NCBI GenBank assembly: GCA_003118195.1
Contig: BEXV01000297.1
Location: 101,700 to 165,699, forward strand
Length of the DNA stretch: 64,000 nucleotides
Reading direction: 5' to 3'
DNA from: Hemicentrotus pulcherrimus
Lineage: Eukaryota; Echinodermata; Echinoidea; Camarodonta; Strongylocentrotidae
Under the pieces are notes generated by a model that searched no databases, had not been told where the DNA came from, and saw only the letters and a list, made by a program, of their open reading frames with translations. Shown here in pieces: positions 58,241 to 64,000 of this stretch; positions within the stretch are counted from its first letter, which is position 1; each line of letters opens with the position of its first letter. The translations under genes were made by a program, and so were the position numbers.

Positions 58241-58832
58241 CGAATTTTCCTGTATAGTTATGACAAGAAAAGCTTAAATGCTTGTTATTTTCTTTTTTTT
58301 TTAATAAATAAACGAAATTGACAGCAGGTCTATGGCAAAAAAGAGAGAGAATATTTGAGGAAAGGGGTATCTTCATCATGTTGAAGGGAACTGTACGTAG
58401 AGCATCCTCCAGACTTGTATTCTTTATAACAGCTACGACTAGACAAAGTAGAAAAACTGTGGGAAAATTGTGATTTTGTCCGCGTAACGGATTATTTCAA
58501 CTTATGGTAAGCCGATTTGAGAAAAGACCGCTTATTTTGCCGACATCGTTTATAATACGAGAATGAAACGCGTTTGGATTTACGTAATCATACATCTACA
58601 GTTTTCCATTTACTTTTAATTGCATATGAGAAAGTAGACAGAAATGAGTGGTAACAATGTGTGCTGAAGTCACACATTATGTTCTAAAAGAATTGTAGTT
58701 TCATAAGATGATATTATTAATTGCTGATGTTTTTCGAAAAAAAAAAATAAGTAGTACAGCAAACGGTGGATTAAGTAGAAACAGTTCTTGAAATATAATT
58801 GTTCATAAAACAAATGATGACGATGATGGTTA

Positions 58833-58885
<53 letters not shown>

Positions 58886-58913
58886 ATACTACTACTACTA
58901 CTAATACTACTAC
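58833..58913. repeat. (CTA)n microsatellite
   Basis: About 27 trinucleotides with two AAT-type interruptions. The poly-Leu open frame over it is an artefact. Confidence 0.97.
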
Positions 58914-58914
58914 A

Positions 58915-59400
58915 AATGATAATAATTATGGTAATTATAGCTATGCTCGTGTTGTTTATTGTTCAACCGATGGAAAAGAATTTCTGCTGTATGACAGACG
59001 AACCAATACATTCAGAAAATAATATAGAAGTGAAGTGGAGTTGAATTATGATAATAAAGATAACGCTAGAAATATTTGGGCTTAAGGAACCTCAATTTGT
59101 CTCTCTGGTCTATATTTCTCACTCCTTTGCTTCAAAGGGTACACCATGCGACGATTGTAGGGTGCGAAAATCGAGGCGAAGTGTTTCCCTTCTTCCATCA
59201 TCTTTCTTCATTTTTCTTACGGTTGTCATGGCAATGATAGCACCAATCCACCTGAGACCATCGTGTCGTCTGCTAACAACCTACATCTGTTGACTAAAAC
59301 AAAAAAGATTCCCAATCCTCACCAAATTTACCCCGGCTTCAGTCGCCCGTTCATCTTCCCTGATAACATGTAGGATGACGAGAGTGAGAGAAAAAGGGGA
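58915..59400. other. Non-coding, no recognised gene
   Basis: An 81-codon frame at 59,048-59,293 has no recognised family. Confidence 0.4.
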
Positions 59401-59402
59401 AT

Positions 59403-59454
59403 GAGAAGAGAGAGAGAAGAGAGAGAGAGGGGAGAGAGAGAGAGAGAGAGAGAG
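59403..59454. repeat. (GA)n microsatellite
   Basis: Purine-only tract dominated by GA. Confidence 0.95.
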
Positions 59455-59840
59455 TTACAAAGTCATTCATGATGATGGTGGTTAAAATACAGAAGCCATG
59501 CTGCCTAGCCGCTACGCTAGCTGCGCCGCTCGAGTTGTGTACATCTTGTATAGTCTCCTAAAGGCATGAACGCATTCATTTTTTAAGCCGACTCACTAAT
59601 GGTCGCTAATTACCACCATTAAGTGCACACAGCCAGCGCGCCCCTATGCAAATTCCCCGGAGCTGTTATACAGAGGTGATAAAATCTTGACATTTATCCC
59701 GCATAGAAAGAGAAGGAACTAAGAGAATGAGGGGGAAACAGTATGGTCATGTTTCCTCCATCCATTTATTCCCTATACTTTTAGCATTTTTTTTAATCTT
59801 TAAAAGGGTATGAAATATAGAATGAAAGAAAGAAAAAGGA

Positions 59841-59854
59841 AAATGGCGCCATTT
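59841..59854. promoter_or_regulatory. AAATGGCGCCATTT palindrome with an E2F-like site downstream
   Basis: A perfect 14-bp palindrome made of two overlapping YY1-like ATGGCG cores, followed 18 bp later by TCGCGGGAAC, which resembles an E2F site. Function is conjecture. No gene was found nearby. Confidence 0.25.
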
Positions 59855-59859
59855 CTATC

Positions 59860-62400
59860 TAATCGCGGGAACTATCTCTGTTATTTCTATTTTAGAAGTT
59901 AATATTTTTTGTTAAACTTTTTGTACCTTTATAAAAAACAAAATTTGTGTTAATCGTGGTGTTCCATCCCAAAAGATTAAAGAGTGGTAAATATGTTGTT
60001 TTTTTAAAAAAGAAAAAAAATCAAATAGAATAAAAGCATATAAAGGCAGACTTAATTACGATATTTTCATACTGCAAACTACGTTTTCCTCTACAATTTA
60101 GTAAGTTTAGAATGGAAACTAAGTATAACTTTCTAATAATCAATAGTCATCTGCTTTCAATACTAACCTAGGTATTGTGTAATCGCGGTGACAATATTTC
60201 CTGATTTCTGTTTTAGAATAGAAAAATTATATTCACCACTTCTGAAAAAGGTATACATCCTTGGTCCTCTCTTTTTATTTCTGTTCTAAAATTTATGAAA
60301 TATTCACTCTCGCTATTCTTGAACCATCTTTAATCTATAGCACTTTTCTCGTCTTTGCTTGCTCAAAGCCCCTGATTTAAATCGAGCAATTTTCAAGTTA
60401 CCATGCTACTTTAATAACACGAAGGCTCCACCTCCTTCTCTCTCTCTCTCTCTTTATCTCTCTCTGTATATCTCAATGTACTTTTCAATCCCCATTTACA
60501 TTTTTTTTTCATTTTTTCATTTTCCACCTTCTCTCCAAAATATGTTTTGATTTCTCACTATTTTCCGACCCGATTTTCTTCGTCGTCTATATTCCCTTTC
60601 ACGCACTTATTCTCTTTCAATCTCTGTATTTTTTGTTTGTGTACTTAACATGTTTACTCATCTTAATCTTCCTCATTATTTCTCACTCTCTCCTCCCCTC
60701 TCTCACCCCTACTTTATTCTCTGCACATTTACATCAAGAGAATATTCAAATTCATCTGTTCAAAGGTCGCATACATTGGTGTCAACTCGATCCCGCCCGC
60801 GACTTTGTGTGGCAAGGTGTTACAATCATTTTAACTAAAAGTAAAAAAAACTCTGCCCTAAAAATAATCACTATGACTGAGTATCTAGCGGTCCTCTTCA
60901 GGCAGCCAAGGGGAGTCATTCTTTACCCATTTAATCTCTTGTAAATCCCGATTCGAACTGACTGGACATTTTAACAAAGCATCTACTCGGTCAGATGGCT
61001 ACTCCATCTGTTGCAGAACTTTCCTTTGTGTTAACACGTTAACAGCTTCACACGCGACAAACAGAAAGGAATTGTATTACATAATGCAGTGTAACAAAAA
61101 GGGCGTTTTCACCAATTACTGACCAACCAGTCTCAGCTCGAAAAAAAAAAGCTTCCATAAGCATGAAAACAGGTTCATGAGGATTAAAATAAAATGCAAT
61201 CCAATGTAATAACATTTATTTTCCAAATCCGATCATCTATTTTATGAAATAATCCCGTGAATGAAAACCATGTGCTTAATTTTGACATGACTGTATTCAT
61301 AATAATACATGTATGATACAAATGATTGGAGCAAAGCTCATGCACTATGACAATACGAGATTAAAACAAATTTTTAAAAGGTGGATAGAGAAAATAAATT
61401 CTACGTTCAAAATTAGTTGGGTTACGATAATGAAATCGAATACTTCATTCATACAAAATATGATAAAATTGACAGTTAACCGGTAATGGCTAGATTGATG
61501 GCAGTATAGTAGGTTAATATCTTGTGTAGATCAGAATGCAAGAAATGTCTGAGAAAATGTTGTATTACGCAATATCTTCGTTCTAATATACATATATATT
61601 TTCAAAACCATTTATAGTGTTCATTTCACAAACGAAGTGTAGCTTTAGAGGGATAGGTTTGTTTTATTTTAAAAATGAGAAACATGACAATCGATTATAA
61701 AGTACAAAATTTAAAGATATATATAGTTTTGGTACATCATCTAAAAGGCTAATGCATCACTATGTCTTAAACCTTAAATGTGAAATGATGATTATTGATC
61801 AAACTATATTGCAAACAATGGTTAAAGATCCACCTTATTACAAACAAAGGAAATAGTGGTCAGTGTTTTTGGCGCGAATATTAAGCCTACTATACCCATA
61901 CGAGCTGGAATAAAATTGGACACATATAAGGAAACGTACGGTCATCAATCAGACCCTTGCAGAAAAATGTGAAAGATTGGAAACCATCATCTCCAGAATA
62001 TAAAGGTTTTAAAATTTTGTTCACTGTCAGTTTTCGTACCTGCTATGACAAGGAAAGATGTAAAAGTCTTGTATCATTTGAGATATCTTTAGGATGGTGT
62101 TCGAAAGTGGACATTTTCGCCGAAATCATCTAAATATTCTTGGAATTTCTAACATGATTTCTCACAAACAAACATCTTCCTTTCAAACAATCCCGTATCC
62201 ATCTCACACCGAGGTTAGACATACTAGGTTAGGATAACCTTGCAAACCTCGCAATGCCTGGATGCAAATGAGATAAGTTATACGATATGATTGTCGTCTC
62301 GGAGTCAGCACACCGCCAGGCCTCTTTTACCCCGATCATCCCCGCATCATAGTGTCAGCTTGCACCCCAAGCGAAGGAGTCGGGATTGGAACAGTGCCCA
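59860..62400. other. Non-coding, no recognised gene
   Basis: AT-rich. TAATCGCGGG...TTCTATTTTAGAA at 59,870 and TAATCGCGGT...TTCTGTTTTAGAA at 60,180 look like a worn ~310-bp tandem or dispersed repeat. Pyrimidine-rich patches lie at 60,432-60,462 and 60,680-60,715. Short frames at 60,633-60,944 show no domain. Confidence 0.45.
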
Positions 62401-63000
62401 CGATTAGCAAGTAAATTGGGTACGATCGAGAGAGACTTAACGTTCAAACTCTCTCCTATCTCTTTCCTAGTGCTTGGTTCGGCTCGCCTCAGCTCAGATA
62501 AATTCCATATTTGCATCACGGGGGCTTAGCATTCGTCTCTCCCTCTCATCATATCCCTTACCATCGTCTTCCTCCTCCTCTCAGTCTCTACCCCTTCGCC
62601 TCCGCCATCTCTCTTCCCCCTTAATGCTTGCTTGCTATAACTGCCTAAGGAGCATGATTCTTACAATCTCATCCCTCTTCTCCTGATTTAACCATCTCTC
62701 TCTAGGTGTAAGACGCGTGATGTTGATACCAGTATCTTTGGTGAGGACGTGCATCACCGTGGAAACGAGGAGAAAGGAAGAATGAAGAAAATGTGAGCAA
62801 ATTGTATGCGGAAGTATAGAATGCATAAAGAAACGATTAATAGAAAAGCAATATCATACAAAGTAGGATGAAGGGGCATGATTTAGGTGAAACATGAAGA
62901 CAAAATTTCTAAACCTTGGATACATGACATAAAGACGCGAGATCGATAACCAAGTCTTAAGAGGTTTGCAAATGTTGCTGGAAAAGTAGATTAGAAGTTG
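62400..63000. other. Non-coding, pyrimidine-rich patch
   Basis: 62,535-62,625 and 62,665-62,705 are mostly C and T. A 70-codon Ser/Leu-rich frame here is compositional. Confidence 0.4.
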
Positions 63001-63014
63001 TTTTTACCCTGAAC

Positions 63015-63111
63015 AGGAAGATGGGGAGGGAAAGAGAGACAGGAAGGTGGACGGAGAGGGAGGGGAAGGGATAAAGCAGGAGGGAAGGAAGTGGAGAGGA
63101 GTGAAAGGAAT
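63015..63111. repeat. Homopurine tract
   Basis: Nearly 100 bp of G and A with very few pyrimidines. Such tracts can form triplex DNA when mirror-symmetric. Confidence 0.85.
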
Positions 63112-63448
63112 ATATCAAATGAGAAAAAGAGAAAATCGATTGTATTACGTTGATACATTGTTTATTTAAACTTGGCGAGCCTTCAAATAAAATACAACAA
63201 ACTAATCATATTGAAGGAACTATTAGTTGGAAATTGTTGTAAATCGATGGACATTCAGAACAACATGGTAAAAGGGTGAGAGAGAGGGGCGCAGATGAGA
63301 CTTAAAGAGAGAAATAGAAGAGATGGAATGAGGATAAAAGCTATACGGTCGAAGCAAGTAAGAAACAGGGGGCGAGAGAATAAATGACAGAGCTAGGGAC
63401 AGTGTCAGAGAATGAGAGGAGTAAATAGATAGTATGAGATAGAGATGA

Positions 63449-63508
63449 AGAGGAGGAAAGAGAGAGAGAGAAGAGAGAGAGAGAAGAGAGAGAGAGAGAA
63501 AGAGAGAT
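63449..63508. repeat. (GA)n microsatellite
   Basis: About 60 bp of GA-dominated purines within a purine-rich region from 63,400. Confidence 0.95.
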
Positions 63509-63509
63509 A

Positions 63510-64000
63510 GGGGTTGGGAGGTAGACTCTGTGGAGACAAGGATACACTATCAAGAGGTGTGAATAATGTATGAGATGATGGCAGGCAAACCGAGTCAGTG
63601 CCTGTAAACGTGTACGTATCATGCGCCCCCAACCCACTAGGGAGATAATAGGAGGTGTCTAGCTACTGCGCCTCCGATCCTCTCAATCCGCCGTGCGTGC
63701 CTGCGCACCCTTTGATGGCCGGTCCGATGCTTTCCACGCCAAGGCTTCGGGGGCGCCAACTGGCAGATGTGTTGCTAAATTACCTGCAGGGTGACAAACG
63801 CGAAACGTGCCACACGCAACTCGCCTGGCCCACTATTAACTCTCTCATTTTTTACCTTTCTGGCTTACTGCCTCCTTCTTCTTCCATTTATCATTTTCTT
63901 TCGTGGGTGTTTTCATCTTTCGCACTCACCGTGACTATATCCCACCCCGTCTCTCCTATCGTTCTTTTAGGAGAGATGATGCATCCTTTACCATTCACTT
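63510..64000. other. GC-richer patch at the window end, no gene established
   Basis: 63,655-63,835 is CpG-rich (TCCGCCGTGCGTGCCTGCGC and similar). On the minus strand a CCTGCAG followed by GTAATTT could be a splice donor at about 63,783, with an open frame upstream of it, but no acceptor or family could be supported. Confidence 0.3.

Noticed and set aside
58799..59044. 81-codon frame with a poly-Leu run
   Set aside because: The Leu run is the (CTA)n microsatellite.

Overview
This is a gene-poor stretch of an animal nuclear genome, AT-rich (roughly two-thirds A+T by eye). It is full of transposon remnants, simple repeats and pyrimidine or purine tracts. There are no bacterial operons, no phage genes and no CRISPR array. 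The repeat mix suggests a marine invertebrate, most likely an echinoderm such as a sea urchin: tRNA-headed SINEs and LINEs with an 'AAGCGC..TATATAA' type 3' tail, many TA-flanked miniature inverted-repeat elements (MITEs), foldback structures and TTAGGG telomere-type repeats. That assignment is inference. No single-copy gene identified here proves it.

Layout: 1-1.47 kb is non-repetitive sequence with a compact cluster of transcription-factor-like sites. 1.47-8.85 kb is best read as one ~7.4-kb foldback-type element. Its two ends are inverted copies of each other, TA lies on both sides, and two 92-bp minisatellite arrays inside it face each other. 9-29 kb is mostly unremarkable non-coding DNA. 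It carries a 153-bp tandem repeat (12 kb), a possible membrane-protein exon (13.7 kb), a short telomeric array (18.1 kb), a possible microexon (19.0 kb) and three tRNA-headed SINE-like sequences (19.4, 25.7, 26.4 kb). 29-47 kb holds two 5'-truncated copies of one LINE on the minus strand (29.2-30.0 and 46.4-47.0 kb), a different LINE 3' end on the plus strand (40.3-40.85 kb), a small MITE (33.7 kb), a second miniature element (45.06-45.45 kb) and a 64-bp minisatellite (46.0 kb). 47-64 kb holds a long-inverted-repeat MITE (53.5 kb), a second copy of it interrupted by a nested element (57.3-58.2 kb), a 7SL-like SINE on the minus strand (55.4 kb), and several microsatellites and homopurine tracts.

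No complete protein-coding gene can be supported. The clearest coding sequences are the reverse-transcriptase tails of the LINEs, and these are dead fragments. A few segments look like isolated exons or promoters. They are listed at low confidence because exon calls need transcript evidence or homology searches that were not possible here.

The main story is how the mobile elements relate. A ~0.4-kb TA-flanked element family appears at 45.06 and 57.64 kb, and its terminal sequence also forms the ends of the 7.4-kb foldback. The 57.64-kb copy sits inside a long-TIR MITE whose uninterrupted relative lies at 53.5 kb, which gives a natural empty site. The SINE and LINE 3' tails resemble each other, as expected if the SINEs borrow LINE machinery.
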